Assembly (NCBI RefSeq): GCF_014207255.1
Contig: NZ_JACHCZ010000002.1
Coordinates: 434,001-498,000 of the forward strand
Direction: 5' to 3'
DNA from: Pseudomonas sp. JAI120
GTDB taxonomy: Bacteria > Pseudomonadota > Gammaproteobacteria > Pseudomonadales > Pseudomonadaceae
DNA length: 64,000 nt
The notes under the pieces were generated by a model, which saw only the letters and a program-made list of their open reading frames with translations, ran no database searches and was not told the origin of the DNA. The position numbers and the translations under genes are program-made. Shown one piece after another: positions 55,365-64,000 of the stretch (the first letter of the stretch is position 1; each line of letters opens with the position of its first letter).

Positions 55365-56228
55365 TTATTGCTTGGCGGCAGCCAGCTGGGCAGCAACTTC
55401 TTCAGCGAAGTTGTCGACCGGCTTCTCGATGCCTTCGCCTACCTTGAAGTAAGTGAAGGAAACGATTTCAGCACCGGCTTTCTTGGCCAATTCGCCAACC
55501 TTGACTTCAGGGTTCTTGACGAACGCCTGCTCAACCAGGCTTGCTTCGGCCAGGAACTTGCTGATACGGCCCTTGACCATATTCTCAACAATGTTTTCTG
55601 GCTTGCCTTTGATTTTTTCTTCGTTCAGCTGCAGGAACACAGCTTTTTCACGCTCGATCGCTTCGGCAGAAACTTCCGAAGGCAGCAGGAACTCAGGGTT
55701 GCTGGCCGCTACGTGCATAGCGATGTCCTTGGCCAGCTCAACATTGCCGCCCTTCAGGACAACTGCAACGCCGATCTTGTTGCCGTGCAGGTAACCACCA
55801 ACTACATCACCTTCAACGCGCACCAGGCGACGGATGTTGACGTTTTCGCCAACCTTGCCGACCAGTACCAGGCGATCAGCTTCTTGAGCGGCGATCAGCG
55901 GAGCGACGTCAGTCAGCTTGTCGGCGAACGCTTTTTCAACGCTGGCAGCAACAAAGGCCTTGAAGTCGTCCTGCAGGGCCAGGAAGTCGGTCTGAGAGTT
56001 CACTTCCAGCAGAACAGCAGATTTGCCGTCTTCTTTCAGAGCGATAGCGCCTTCAGCAGCCACGTTGCCTGCTTTTTTGGCAGCCTTGATGGCGCCGGAA
56101 GCACGCATGTCATCAATGGCTTTTTCGATGTCGCCGTCAGCCTTTTCCAGGGCTTTCTTGCAATCCATCATGCCTTCGCCGGTACGCTCACGCAGTTCTT
56201 TAACCAACGCTGCAGTAATTGCTGCCAT
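55365..56228 (-). CDS. tsf: Elongation factor Ts
   Basis: This encodes a 287-residue guanine-nucleotide exchange factor for EF-Tu. The N-terminal module LVKELRERTGEGMMDCKKAL is the family signature, and NSQTDFLALQDDF is the core contact with EF-Tu. ATG at 56228 is chosen (MAAITAALV). It is co-transcribed with rpsB. Confidence 0.98.
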   Translation of the reverse strand: MAAITAALVKELRERTGEGMMDCKKALEKADGDIEKAIDDMRASGAIKAAKKAGNVAAEGAIALKEDGKSAVLLEVNSQTDFLALQDDFKAFVAASVEKAFADKLTDVAPLIAAQEADRLVLVGKVGENVNIRRLVRVEGDVVGGYLHGNKIGVAVVLKGGNVELAKDIAMHVAASNPEFLLPSEVSAEAIEREKAVFLQLNEEKIKGKPENIVENMVKGRISKFLAEASLVEQAFVKNPEVKVGELAKKAGAEIVSFTYFKVGEGIEKPVDNFAEEVAAQLAAAKQ

Positions 56229-56365
56229 TTTCAAATTCCTCTTGGATAGGTTTTCAACCATTCCACCCGATCGAACGGGGGATCAATTCTTCCCGAACCA
56301 CCCTTGTTAGCCGCTGCACGTTACAGGTGATGTAGCTGCGCTGCTCACAAATGGTTTTCGAGGTG

Positions 56366-56394
56366 GCAAAAAGGGGGCCAAGCCCCCTTTTTGC
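56366..56394. terminator. Hairpin between rpsB and tsf
   Basis: A palindrome AAAAAGGGGGC / GCCCCCTTTTT with a three-base centre lies 27 bases after the rpsB stop. It has T-runs on both strands and so can act as an attenuator lowering tsf relative to rpsB. Confidence 0.75.
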
Positions 56395-56420
56395 TTACTG
56401 AGTCAACGCCAGGGCGTCAA

Positions 56421-57158
56421 TTACTCAGCTGCGGCTACCGGAGCTTCTTCAACGAACTGCTCAGTACCACCAGCAACGTGGTTGCGACCACGGATTACAG
56501 CGTCAGCCATCGAACCCATGTACAGCTGGATAGCGCGGATGGCGTCATCGTTGCCTGGGATGATGTAGTCAACGCCTTCCGGGCTGCTGTTGGTATCGAC
56601 TACGCCGATAACAGGGATGCCCAGCTTGTTGGCTTCGGTGATCGCGATGCGCTCGTGATCAACGTCGATAACGAACAGTGCGTCAGGCAGACCGCCCATG
56701 TCCTTGATACCACCCAGGGAACGATCGAGCTTTTCCAGGTCACGAGTGCGCATCAGCGCTTCTTTCTTGGTCAGCTTGGCGAAAGTACCGTCTTCGGCTT
56801 GCACTTCAAGGTCACGCAGACGCTTGATGGAAGCACGGATGGTTTTGAAGTTGGTCAGCATGCCGCCCAACCAGCGGTGATCGACGTACGGCGAACCGCA
56901 ACGTGCTGCTTCTTCAGCAACGATCTTGCCAGCGGAACGCTTGGTGCCGACGAACAGGATCTTGTTTTTGCCCTGAGCCAGGCGCTCTACGAAAGTCAGA
57001 GCTTCGTTGAACATTGGCAGGGTTTTTTCAAGGTTGATGATGTGGATCTTGTTACGCGCGCCGAAAATGTATTTACCCATTTTCGGGTTCCAGTAACGGG
57101 TCTGGTGACCGAAGTGCACACCGGCCTTCAGCATATCGCGCATATTGACTTGGGACAT
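56421..57158 (-). CDS. rpsB: 30S ribosomal protein S2
   Basis: This encodes a 245-residue small-subunit protein. The start [20 protein letters not shown] and the motifs [25 protein letters not shown] and [11 protein letters not shown] are universal S2 features. It forms an operon with tsf and is divergent from map. Confidence 0.99.
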   Translation of the reverse strand: MSQVNMRDMLKAGVHFGHQTRYWNPKMGKYIFGARNKIHIINLEKTLPMFNEALTFVERLAQGKNKILFVGTKRSAGKIVAEEAARCGSPYVDHRWLGGMLTNFKTIRASIKRLRDLEVQAEDGTFAKLTKKEALMRTRDLEKLDRSLGGIKDMGGLPDALFVIDVDHERIAITEANKLGIPVIGVVDTNSSPEGVDYIIPGNDDAIRAIQLYMGSMADAVIRGRNHVAGGTEQFVEEAPVAAAE

Positions 57159-57546
57159 GATAGTTCCTTAATAAGTCGGGTTTGGCCTCCACGTATCCCA
57201 ATGACCAACCAGCGGCATCAAGGCCTCCGGCACCCAGGTCATCGTGTCGACACGTGTGTGGATTTAAGCTTTGCGGGGTATCCCCGGAAAGCGGCGCATT
57301 TTATACCACACGAAGGGCGAAAACGAAACACGCAATCACATTTGGCCTGAGCGACTTGTACGCAACCCTTTGAATAGACCCGATATAACCCCACCTGATA
57401 GAGAGAAGCGATCGTCAGGGGCTCATGATTTGCCGCCCGCGTCTGTTAGAATCGCGTTTTTTGGCGCTTGTGCGAATTCTGCAACCTTTTTGTCGCACGC
57501 CCGTAAACCGTATTGATTTCAGCGCATCGCGCTAGAGAGAGCCTGT
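57159..57546. promoter_or_regulatory. Divergent rpsB / map control region
   Basis: No gene is seen in these 388 bases. On the minus strand a -10-like TATAAA (plus-strand 57300-57305) is followed by a GC-rich discriminator (ATGCGCCGC), a pattern expected of stringently controlled ribosomal promoters. The rpsB mRNA leader would then be about 135 bases and holds a GC hairpin at 57273-57288; S2 represses its own leader in E. coli, which may apply here. On the plus strand TAGAAT at 57447-57452 may be the map -10. Confidence 0.45.
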
Positions 57547-58329
57547 ATGACCGTTAGTTTGAAAACCGCCGAAGACATCGCCGGCATGCGCATTGCCGGC
57601 AAACTGGCTGCCGACGTGCTGGAAATGATTGCCGAGCACGTCAAGCCCGGCGTTACCACGGAAACCCTGAATCAGATCTGCCACGACTATATAGTCAATG
57701 TGCAGGGCGCCATTCCTGCGCCGCTGAACTACAAGGGCTTCCCCAAGTCGATCTGCACGTCGGTCAACCACGTGGTCTGCCACGGGATTCCGGGCGACAA
57801 GCCGTTGAAGGACGGCGACACCCTGAACATCGACGTCACCGTGATCAAGGACCGCTACTTCGGTGACACCAGCCGCATGTTCCACGTCGGCAACGTGCCG
57901 GTCTGGGCCGAGCGCCTGTCCCAGGTCACCCAGGAATGCATGTACAAAGCCATCGAGATCGTCAAGCCTGGCTGCCGCCTGGGCGACATCGGTGAAGTGA
58001 TCCAGAAGCACGCCGAAAAGAACGGTTTCTCGGTGGTGCGCGAATTCTGCGGCCACGGTATCGGCACGGTCTTCCACGAAGAACCGCAGATCCTGCACTA
58101 CGGCCGCGCCGGCACCGGCATGGAGCTCAAGGCAGGCATGACCTTTACCATCGAGCCGATGATCAACCAGGGCAAGGCCGATACCAAGGTGCTGGGCGAC
58201 GGCTGGACCGCCATCACCAAAGACCGCAAGCTCTCGGCCCAGTGGGAACACACCCTGCTGGTCACAGAGACCGGCTACGAGATCTTCACCCTGCGCGCCG
58301 ACGACACGATCCCACGCGTTTCGGCGTAA
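57547..58329 (+). CDS. map: Methionine aminopeptidase, type I
   Basis: This encodes a 260-residue dinuclear metallopeptidase that removes initiator methionine. The metal ligands are in NIDVTVIKDRYFGDTSRMF, HGIGTVFHEEP and the glutamates in TIEPMINQG and QWEHTLLVT. There is a good ribosome site (AGAGAG) before 57547. Confidence 0.98.
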   Translation: MTVSLKTAEDIAGMRIAGKLAADVLEMIAEHVKPGVTTETLNQICHDYIVNVQGAIPAPLNYKGFPKSICTSVNHVVCHGIPGDKPLKDGDTLNIDVTVIKDRYFGDTSRMFHVGNVPVWAERLSQVTQECMYKAIEIVKPGCRLGDIGEVIQKHAEKNGFSVVREFCGHGIGTVFHEEPQILHYGRAGTGMELKAGMTFTIEPMINQGKADTKVLGDGWTAITKDRKLSAQWEHTLLVTETGYEIFTLRADDTIPRVSA

Positions 58330-58393
58330 AGGCTGCCAAGGTTTTCCCAAACTGTGTTGTGACTGACTGATAGATAGAAAGGAAAGCCGATCA

Positions 58394-61096
58394 ATGCCCC
58401 AGGTGGATCCCGAACTTTTCGACCGTGGCCAGTTCCAGGCCGAGCTGGCCCTGAAAGCGAGCCCCATCGCCGCGTTCAAAAAGGCGATCCGCCAGGCCCG
58501 CGAGGTACTCGACGAGCGCTTTCGCAGCGGCCGGGACATCCGCCGGCTGATCGAGGACCGCGCCTGGTTCGTCGATAATATCCTGCAAAAGGCCTGGGAA
58601 CAGTTCAGCTGGAGCGAAGACGCCGATATTGCCCTGGTAGCGGTCGGCGGATACGGTCGTGGCGAGCTGCACCCGTACTCCGACATCGACCTGCTGATCC
58701 TGCTGGACAGCGCCGACCATGAGATCTTTCGCGATTCCATCGAGCGCTTTCTGACACTGTTGTGGGACATTGGCCTGGAAGTCGGCCAGAGCGTGCGCTC
58801 GGTCGATGAATGCGCCGAAGAGGCCCGCGCCGACCTCACCGTCATCACCAACCTGATGGAAAGCCGCACCATCGCCGGCCCCGAGCGCCTGCGCCAGCGC
58901 ATGCTCGAAGTCACCAGCACCGCACACATGTGGCCGAGCAAGGATTTCTTCCTGGCCAAGCGCGCCGAGCAGAAGGCCCGGCACCACAAGTACAACGACA
59001 CCGAATACAACCTCGAACCCAACGTCAAAGGCTCGCCGGGCGGGCTGCGCGACATCCAGACGATTTTGTGGGTAGCGCGTCGCCAATACGGCACCCTGAA
59101 CCTGCGCGCCCTGGCCGGCGAAGGCTTCCTGGTGGAGAGCGAAAACGCCCTGCTGGCGTCGTCCCAGGAGTTCCTGTGGAAAGTGCGCTACGCCCTGCAC
59201 ATGCTCGCCGGGCGCTCCGAAGATCGCCTGCTGTTCGACCACCAGCGCTGCATCGCAACCCTGCTGGGGTTTGAAGGTGAAGACGCGAAGACCAGCATCG
59301 AAAGCTTCATGCAGCAGTACTACCGGGTGGTCATGAGCATTGCCCAGCTCAGCGACCTGATCATCCAGCATTTCGAAGAAGTGATCCTGGCCCCGGAAGA
59401 CGAAGCACCGCCGCAGCCGATCAACTCGCGCTTCCAACTGCACGACGGCTATATCGAGGCACGCAACGACAACGTGTTCCGCCGCACCCCGTTCGCCATG
59501 CTGGAGATCTTCGTGCTGATGGCCCAGCAGCCGGAAATCAAGGGCGTACGCGCCGATACCATCCGCCTGCTGCGGGAAAACCGTCACCTGATCGACGATG
59601 ACTTTCGCAACGACATTCGCAACACCAGCCTGTTTATCGAGCTGTTCAAGTGCAAGATCGGCATCCATCGCAACCTGCGCCGCATGAACCGCTATGGCAT
59701 CCTCGGGCGTTACCTGCCGGAGTTCGGTTTCATCGTCGGGCAGATGCAGCACGATCTGTTCCACATCTATACCGTAGACGCCCACACCCTGAACCTGATC
59801 AAGCACTTGCGTAAGTTGCAGTACACCCAGGTGTCAGAGAAATTCCCGCTGGCCAGCAAGCTCATGGCCAAGCTGCCCAAGCCGGAGTTGATCTACCTCG
59901 CCGGCCTGTACCACGACATTGGCAAGGGCCGACATGGCGACCACTCGGAAATCGGCGCGGTCGATGCCGAGGCGTTCTGCCAGCGCCACCAGCTGCCGCT
60001 GTGGGACAGCCGCCTGATCGTGTGGCTGGTGCAGAACCATCTGCTGATGTCGACCACCGCCCAGCGCAAGGACTTGTCCGACCCGCAGGTGATCCACGAC
60101 TTCGCCGGGATCGTCGGCGATGAAACCCACCTCGACTACCTGTACGTGCTGACCGTTTCCGACATCAACGCCACCAATCCGACCCTGTGGAACTCCTGGC
60201 GCGCCAGTCTGTTGCGCCAGCTGTACACCGAAACCAAGCGCGCGCTGCGTCGTGGCCTGGAAAACCCGGTGGACCGCGAAGAGCAGATCCGCCGCACCCA
60301 AAGCGCGGCGCTCGATATTCTGGTGCGCGGTGGCAACGACCCGGACGACGTCGAGCAGTTGTGGTCGCAACTGGGCGATGATTACTTCCTACGCCACACC
60401 GCCGGCGATGTGGCCTGGCACAGTGACGCGATCCTGCAGCAGCCTGCCGATGGCGGCCCACTGGTGCTGATCAAGGAAACCACCCAGCGCGAATTCGAAG
60501 GCGGCACGCAGATCTTCATCTATGCGCCTGACCAGCACGACTTCTTCGCCGTGACCGTGGCGGCCATGGATCAGCTCAACCTGAACATCCATGACGCCCG
60601 GGTCATCACCTCCAGCAGCCAGTTCACCCTCGATACCTATATCGTGCTGGATACCGAAGGCGAGTCCATCGGCGATAACCCGGCGCGGGTGAAAAAGATC
60701 CGCGAAGGCCTGACCGAAGCGCTGCGCAACCCCGATGACTACCCGACCATCATCCAGCGCCGGGTACCGCGCCAGCTCAAGCACTTTGCCTTTGCGCCCC
60801 AGGTGACCATTTCCAACGACGCCCAACGCCCGGTCACGGTGCTGGAACTCAGCGCGCCGGATCGCCCGGGGCTGCTGGCAAGGATCGGCGGGATTTTTCT
60901 GGAGTTCGACCTGTCGTTGCAGAACGCCAAGATTGCAACCCTCGGCGAGCGAGTGGAAGACGTGTTCTTTATTACCGACGCCGACAACCAGCCGCTGTCC
61001 GACCCGGAGCTGTGCCTGCGCTTACAGGCGGCGATCGTGCAGCAGTTGAGCGTGCCCCAGGAACCCGGTGTCGAACTGACGCGCCTGACGATTTGA
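58394..61096 (+). CDS. glnD: Bifunctional uridylyltransferase/uridylyl-removing enzyme GlnD
   Basis: This encodes a 900-residue sensor of glutamine that modifies and demodifies PII. The nucleotidyltransferase domain has [19 protein letters not shown] (about residues 84-102), the HD domain has [15 protein letters not shown] (about 507-522), and two ACT domains at the C-terminus (residues about 700-895: [20 protein letters not shown] and [20 protein letters not shown]) bind glutamine. Confidence 0.98.
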   Translation: MPQVDPELFDRGQFQAELALKASPIAAFKKAIRQAREVLDERFRSGRDIRRLIEDRAWFVDNILQKAWEQFSWSEDADIALVAVGGYGRGELHPYSDIDLLILLDSADHEIFRDSIERFLTLLWDIGLEVGQSVRSVDECAEEARADLTVITNLMESRTIAGPERLRQRMLEVTSTAHMWPSKDFFLAKRAEQKARHHKYNDTEYNLEPNVKGSPGGLRDIQTILWVARRQYGTLNLRALAGEGFLVESENALLASSQEFLWKVRYALHMLAGRSEDRLLFDHQRCIATLLGFEGEDAKTSIESFMQQYYRVVMSIAQLSDLIIQHFEEVILAPEDEAPPQPINSRFQLHDGYIEARNDNVFRRTPFAMLEIFVLMAQQPEIKGVRADTIRLLRENRHLIDDDFRNDIRNTSLFIELFKCKIGIHRNLRRMNRYGILGRYLPEFGFIVGQMQHDLFHIYTVDAHTLNLIKHLRKLQYTQVSEKFPLASKLMAKLPKPELIYLAGLYHDIGKGRHGDHSEIGAVDAEAFCQRHQLPLWDSRLIVWLVQNHLLMSTTAQRKDLSDPQVIHDFAGIVGDETHLDYLYVLTVSDINATNPTLWNSWRASLLRQLYTETKRALRRGLENPVDREEQIRRTQSAALDILVRGGNDPDDVEQLWSQLGDDYFLRHTAGDVAWHSDAILQQPADGGPLVLIKETTQREFEGGTQIFIYAPDQHDFFAVTVAAMDQLNLNIHDARVITSSSQFTLDTYIVLDTEGESIGDNPARVKKIREGLTEALRNPDDYPTIIQRRVPRQLKHFAFAPQVTISNDAQRPVTVLELSAPDRPGLLARIGGIFLEFDLSLQNAKIATLGERVEDVFFITDADNQPLSDPELCLRLQAAIVQQLSVPQEPGVELTRLTI

Positions 61097-61101
61097 TACC
61101 A

Positions 61102-61119
61102 GGAGCGGCCCACCGCTCC
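61102..61119 (+). terminator. Hairpin after glnD
   Basis: GGAGCGG and CCGCTCC pair around a four-base loop right after the glnD stop; a T-run follows only nine bases later (61128-61132), so this is a weak terminator at best. Confidence 0.45.
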
Positions 61120-61155
61120 CCTCCCAGTTTTTAACGCCTTGCACGAGATCCACCG

Positions 61156-62355
61156 ATGAACAACGCCCTGAATCAGCTCCAGCCCTACCCGTTCGAAAAG
61201 CTACGCGCCCTGCTGGGCAGCGTCACACCGAACCCGGACAAGCGCCCGATCGCGTTGTCCATCGGCGAGCCCAAGCACAAGTCGCCGCAGTTCGTTGCCG
61301 ATGCCCTGGCCAACAACCTCGACCAGATGGCGGTGTACCCCACCACCCTGGGCATCCCGGCTTTGCGCGAGGCCATTGGCGCCTGGTGCGAGCGCCGCTT
61401 CGACGTACCCAAGGGCTGGCTGGATCCGGCGCGCAATATCCTGCCGGTCAACGGCACCCGTGAAGCGCTGTTTGCCTTCACCCAGACCGTGGTCAACCGT
61501 GGTGACGACGCGCTGGTGGTCAGTCCGAATCCGTTCTACCAGATCTACGAAGGCGCGGCGTTCCTGGCCGGGGCCAAGCCACATTACCTGCCCTGCCTGG
61601 ATGAAAACGGCTTCAACCCGGATTTCGACGCTGTGTCGCCACACATCTGGAAACGCTGCCAGATCCTGTTCCTGTGCTCCCCGGGCAACCCTACCGGTGC
61701 GCTGATCCCGGTCGAAACGCTGAAAAAACTCATCGCCCTGGCCGATGAATATGACTTCGTAATCGCCGCTGACGAGTGCTACAGCGAACTCTACTTCGAC
61801 GAACAAACCCCACCGCCGGGCCTGCTCAGCGCGTGTGTCGAACTGGGCCGCCAGGACTTCAAGCGCTGCGTGGTGTTCCACAGCCTGTCCAAGCGCTCCA
61901 ACCTGCCAGGCCTGCGTTCCGGTTTTGTCGCGGGCGATGCCGAGATCCTCAAGGGCTTCCTGCTGTACCGCACTTACCATGGTTGTGCGATGCCGGTACA
62001 AACCCAGCTGGCAAGTATCGCGGCCTGGCAGGACGAGGCCCATGTGCAGGCCAACCGGGACTTGTACCGCGAGAAGTTTGATGCCGTGCTGGCGATCCTC
62101 AAGCCGGTGCTGGACGTACAGGCCCCGGACGGCGGGTTCTACCTGTGGCCGAATGTGCAAGGCGATGATGCCGCGTTCTGCCGCGATTTGTTCGTCGAGG
62201 AACACGTGACCGTGGTGCCGGGTTCGTACCTGTCCCGGGAAGTGGATGGCGTCAACCCTGGGGCTGGCCGTGTGCGCCTGGCGCTGGTTGCACCGCTTGC
62301 CGAGTGCGTGGAAGCGGCTGAGCGAATTCGGGACTTCATTCAGCGTCACCGCTGA
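61156..62355 (+). CDS. dapC: Succinyldiaminopimelate transaminase
   Basis: This encodes a 399-residue class I aminotransferase using pyridoxal phosphate. The Schiff-base lysine is in HSLSKRSNLPGLRSGF, with the cofactor-binding NGTREALF, FLCSPGNPTGALIP and ADECYSELYF. By family and by its place after glnD it should act in the succinylase branch of lysine/diaminopimelate synthesis. It may overlap functionally with ArgD. Confidence 0.94.
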   Translation: MNNALNQLQPYPFEKLRALLGSVTPNPDKRPIALSIGEPKHKSPQFVADALANNLDQMAVYPTTLGIPALREAIGAWCERRFDVPKGWLDPARNILPVNGTREALFAFTQTVVNRGDDALVVSPNPFYQIYEGAAFLAGAKPHYLPCLDENGFNPDFDAVSPHIWKRCQILFLCSPGNPTGALIPVETLKKLIALADEYDFVIAADECYSELYFDEQTPPPGLLSACVELGRQDFKRCVVFHSLSKRSNLPGLRSGFVAGDAEILKGFLLYRTYHGCAMPVQTQLASIAAWQDEAHVQANRDLYREKFDAVLAILKPVLDVQAPDGGFYLWPNVQGDDAAFCRDLFVEEHVTVVPGSYLSREVDGVNPGAGRVRLALVAPLAECVEAAERIRDFIQRHR

Positions 62356-62362
62356 TCCCAAG

Positions 62363-62388
62363 GGCCGCTCGCGCGTTCCGGAGCGGCC
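62363..62388 (+). terminator. Hairpin after dapC
   Basis: An eight-base stem GGCCGCTC / GAGCGGCC with a ten-base loop follows the dapC stop; no T-run is seen. Confidence 0.45.
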
Positions 62389-62531
62389 AACTCAAAGAAA
62401 GATCAAGCAACCCTTTGAATGGGAACACGCCCGCGTTTCTCACCCACCAAAAGTAGTAGCCAACAATGATGCCAATGGCAGCCCATGCCGTTCATGGCGG
62501 CCTGGCCTTTTACTTTTGATGGAGAGAAGAC

Positions 62532-63299
62532 ATGACCGTCTGCAACTTGCCTCCCCCTACTTCCTCATACAACACAGCCGCCTTTACGACGCCCGAATCA
62601 AATCCCACCCGGCATAAACGTGGCATCGCCACCCCCGACAAACTCTGGCCACAGCATTCAGTCCTGAAGATAGCTTTGCTGGATATGACGGACGCGCAGA
62701 AGACGCTGGTAAAAGCCAATATAAGAAAATGGACGCCTCACACCAACCTGCACTTCAAGTTCGTCGATACAGCGCATGGCGATATCAGAATTACCGCAAA
62801 TAACACGAGCACTGCAGGCTGGTCGTACATTGGAACGGACGCAAAAAATATCTCCCCCTCTGAACCGACGATGAGCATTGGCTTCGGCAGTTCGCCGGAA
62901 CGTATTGAGGCGCAGGTGCTACATGAGTTTGGTCATGCGCTGGGTTTAAGGCATGAACACCAGCATCCGGATCGGACATTGGTATTTGATGAGGATGAAG
63001 TTTACAAAGATTACGAATCCCGAAATAAAACAAGAGGTGACGCTTACCACGACGTCCTCAAGAAATCACACCGCAGCACCGTGAAAACTTCACCTTACGA
63101 TGAACAATCAATCATGCATTACAGTTTTTCCAAGCCCCGATTGAAAAGTCCAAACGAAATCCCTAAACCGTTGCAACTGTCGGACGGCGATAAGGGTTTT
63201 ATTCAATCGTTTTATCCGCAGGACAGCACGCCTGCGGGGCAACTGATTTATACGTTGATGAAGGTGTTAATCAAAACTGATCGCCCTCCAACTGTGTAA
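62532..63299 (+). CDS. Astacin-like (M12A) zinc metalloprotease without a signal peptide
   Basis: This encodes a 255-residue protein. The metzincin motif HEFGHALGLRHEH gives zinc ligands His131, His135 and His141 with catalytic Glu132, and Glu142 right after the third histidine, the astacin mark. The Met-turn SIMHYSF (Met195) follows at the usual distance, with a tyrosine that may be the fifth ligand. The N-terminus has no hydrophobic signal; a basic RHKRG patch near residues 32-36 could be a pro-segment boundary. Base composition is visibly less GC-rich than its neighbours, and it lies between dapC and the antiporter gene. Export route and target are unknown. Confidence 0.82.
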   Translation: MTVCNLPPPTSSYNTAAFTTPESNPTRHKRGIATPDKLWPQHSVLKIALLDMTDAQKTLVKANIRKWTPHTNLHFKFVDTAHGDIRITANNTSTAGWSYIGTDAKNISPSEPTMSIGFGSSPERIEAQVLHEFGHALGLRHEHQHPDRTLVFDEDEVYKDYESRNKTRGDAYHDVLKKSHRSTVKTSPYDEQSIMHYSFSKPRLKSPNEIPKPLQLSDGDKGFIQSFYPQDSTPAGQLIYTLMKVLIKTDRPPTV

Positions 63300-63307
63300 T
63301 ACCTCCT

Positions 63308-64000
63308 CTACTTCACGGGCCCCAAGTTCGCCTCACTCATATCCAGCTCTGCCAGCACCTCTCGCAACACGTCATCACCAATCTGGTGATGACGGCTCAA
63401 GCTGTAGAGCTCCAACCGCTGCGCGCGCAGCGCCTTGAGACGCAACTTTCGCTCCAGTTGGTCCATCTGCTGTGCCAATGCCTGGGCTTCGGCCGAGTCA
63501 TTGAACACTTCCAACTGATGGCGATATTCCGACATCAGGCGTGCCTTGAGTTCAGTGGCCAACGCGGCCTGGGCGGCGTCCTGGGTTGCGATGTCAACGG
63601 GCTCCTCTGCCTCCAAGGCATGGATCGCCGCCACGGCGGTTTTTTTCCAGGCCTCGCGCACTTCGTTATGGCGCTTTTCATCCGGACTCTTTTCAACGCC
63701 GCGCAAGAGCAGCGGCAGGGCGATGCATGCGGCGATCAGTGACAGCAGGATCACACCGGCCGCGATAAAGATCAGCAGGTCTCGCTCGGGGAAACTCTGG
63801 CCCGGCACCAGCAACAATGGCACCGACATTACACCGGCCAGGGTCACCGCACCGCGCACTCCGCCCACGGTCAACAGCCAACAGGAACGCGCGGTCGGCA
63901 CCAGGGTCAACTCACTTTTCCCACGTAGCCGCCGGAGTAAACCCGACAGGCGCCAGATGCTCTGTACCCAGATAAAGCGCAACACCACCAGCACCAGAAA
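63308..64000 (-). CDS. Cation/proton antiporter, CPA1 family (partial, N-terminus beyond window)
   Basis: The minus strand is open from the window edge to the stop at 63308. The visible 230 C-terminal residues hold the last membrane segments (LTVGGVRGAVTLAGVMSVP, a CPA1 signature, then LLIFIAAGVILLSLIAACIA) and a long soluble cytoplasmic tail rich in glutamate and leucine. It should exchange Na+ or K+ for protons. Since the frame continues past 64000 the true start is not in this window. Confidence 0.88.
   Translation of the reverse strand, partial: FLVLVVLRFIWVQSIWRLSGLLRRLRGKSELTLVPTARSCWLLTVGGVRGAVTLAGVMSVPLLLVPGQSFPERDLLIFIAAGVILLSLIAACIALPLLLRGVEKSPDEKRHNEVREAWKKTAVAAIHALEAEEPVDIATQDAAQAALATELKARLMSEYRHQLEVFNDSAEAQALAQQMDQLERKLRLKALRAQRLELYSLSRHHQIGDDVLREVLAELDMSEANLGPVK

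Overview
The window looks like a chromosomal segment of a Pseudomonas of the P. fluorescens group. The evidence is the high GC, the gene order rpsB / map-glnD-dapC and frr...dnaE-accA-tilS-pyrG-kdsA-eno-ftsB-ispD ... surE-pcm-nlpD-rpoS, the adhC-fghA pair with a divergent LysR gene, and inverted-pair REP elements (REPINs) with GTGGGAGGGGGC cores. No prophage, transposase, CRISPR array, tRNA or rRNA gene was seen.

Region 1 (1-6236) is an iron-siderophore uptake locus. ATPase, permease, permease and periplasmic binding protein genes run leftward, and a FhuA-like TonB-dependent receptor runs rightward from a shared AT-rich control region. Region 2 (6237-8064) has a gene-poor stretch with a strong two-way terminator, then a YchJ/SEC-C protein, a small lipoprotein and a histidine-rich SEC-C mini-protein. 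Region 3 (8231-21265) has a QuiP-like acyl-homoserine lactone acylase, a four-gene DNA-repair set (MBL exonuclease, ATP-dependent ligase, Lhr-type helicase, PdeM-type endonuclease) split into two pairs by a five-gene polar amino-acid ABC transporter operon that carries an M14 deacylase, and a small unknown protein.

Region 4 (21373-33444) holds dcd, a cold-shock gene, rpoS-nlpD-pcm-surE-truD-ispF, the formaldehyde-detoxification pair fghA-adhC with its likely regulator, then ispD-ftsB and eno. Region 5 (33602-57158) is a long leftward essential block: rpsB-tsf, pyrH-frr-uppS-cdsA-dxr-rseP-bamA-skp-lpxD-fabZ-lpxA-lpxB-rnhB-dnaE-accA-tilS-pyrG-kdsA. It couples translation, isoprenoid and phospholipid precursors, outer-membrane assembly, lipid A, replication and fatty-acid synthesis. 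Many neighbours overlap by ATGA or GTGA, and several junctions carry terminator-like hairpins that may tune expression.

Region 6 (57547-64000) runs rightward with map, glnD and dapC. It is followed by a low-GC astacin-like metalloprotease with no signal peptide, and by the C-terminal part of a leftward CPA1-type cation/proton antiporter cut by the window end.

Most of the window is conserved core genome. The parts worth a second look are the split ligase/exonuclease/helicase/PdeM repair set, the deacylase inside the amino-acid transporter operon, the orphan astacin-like protease, the SEC-C cluster, the REPINs and the siderophore locus.
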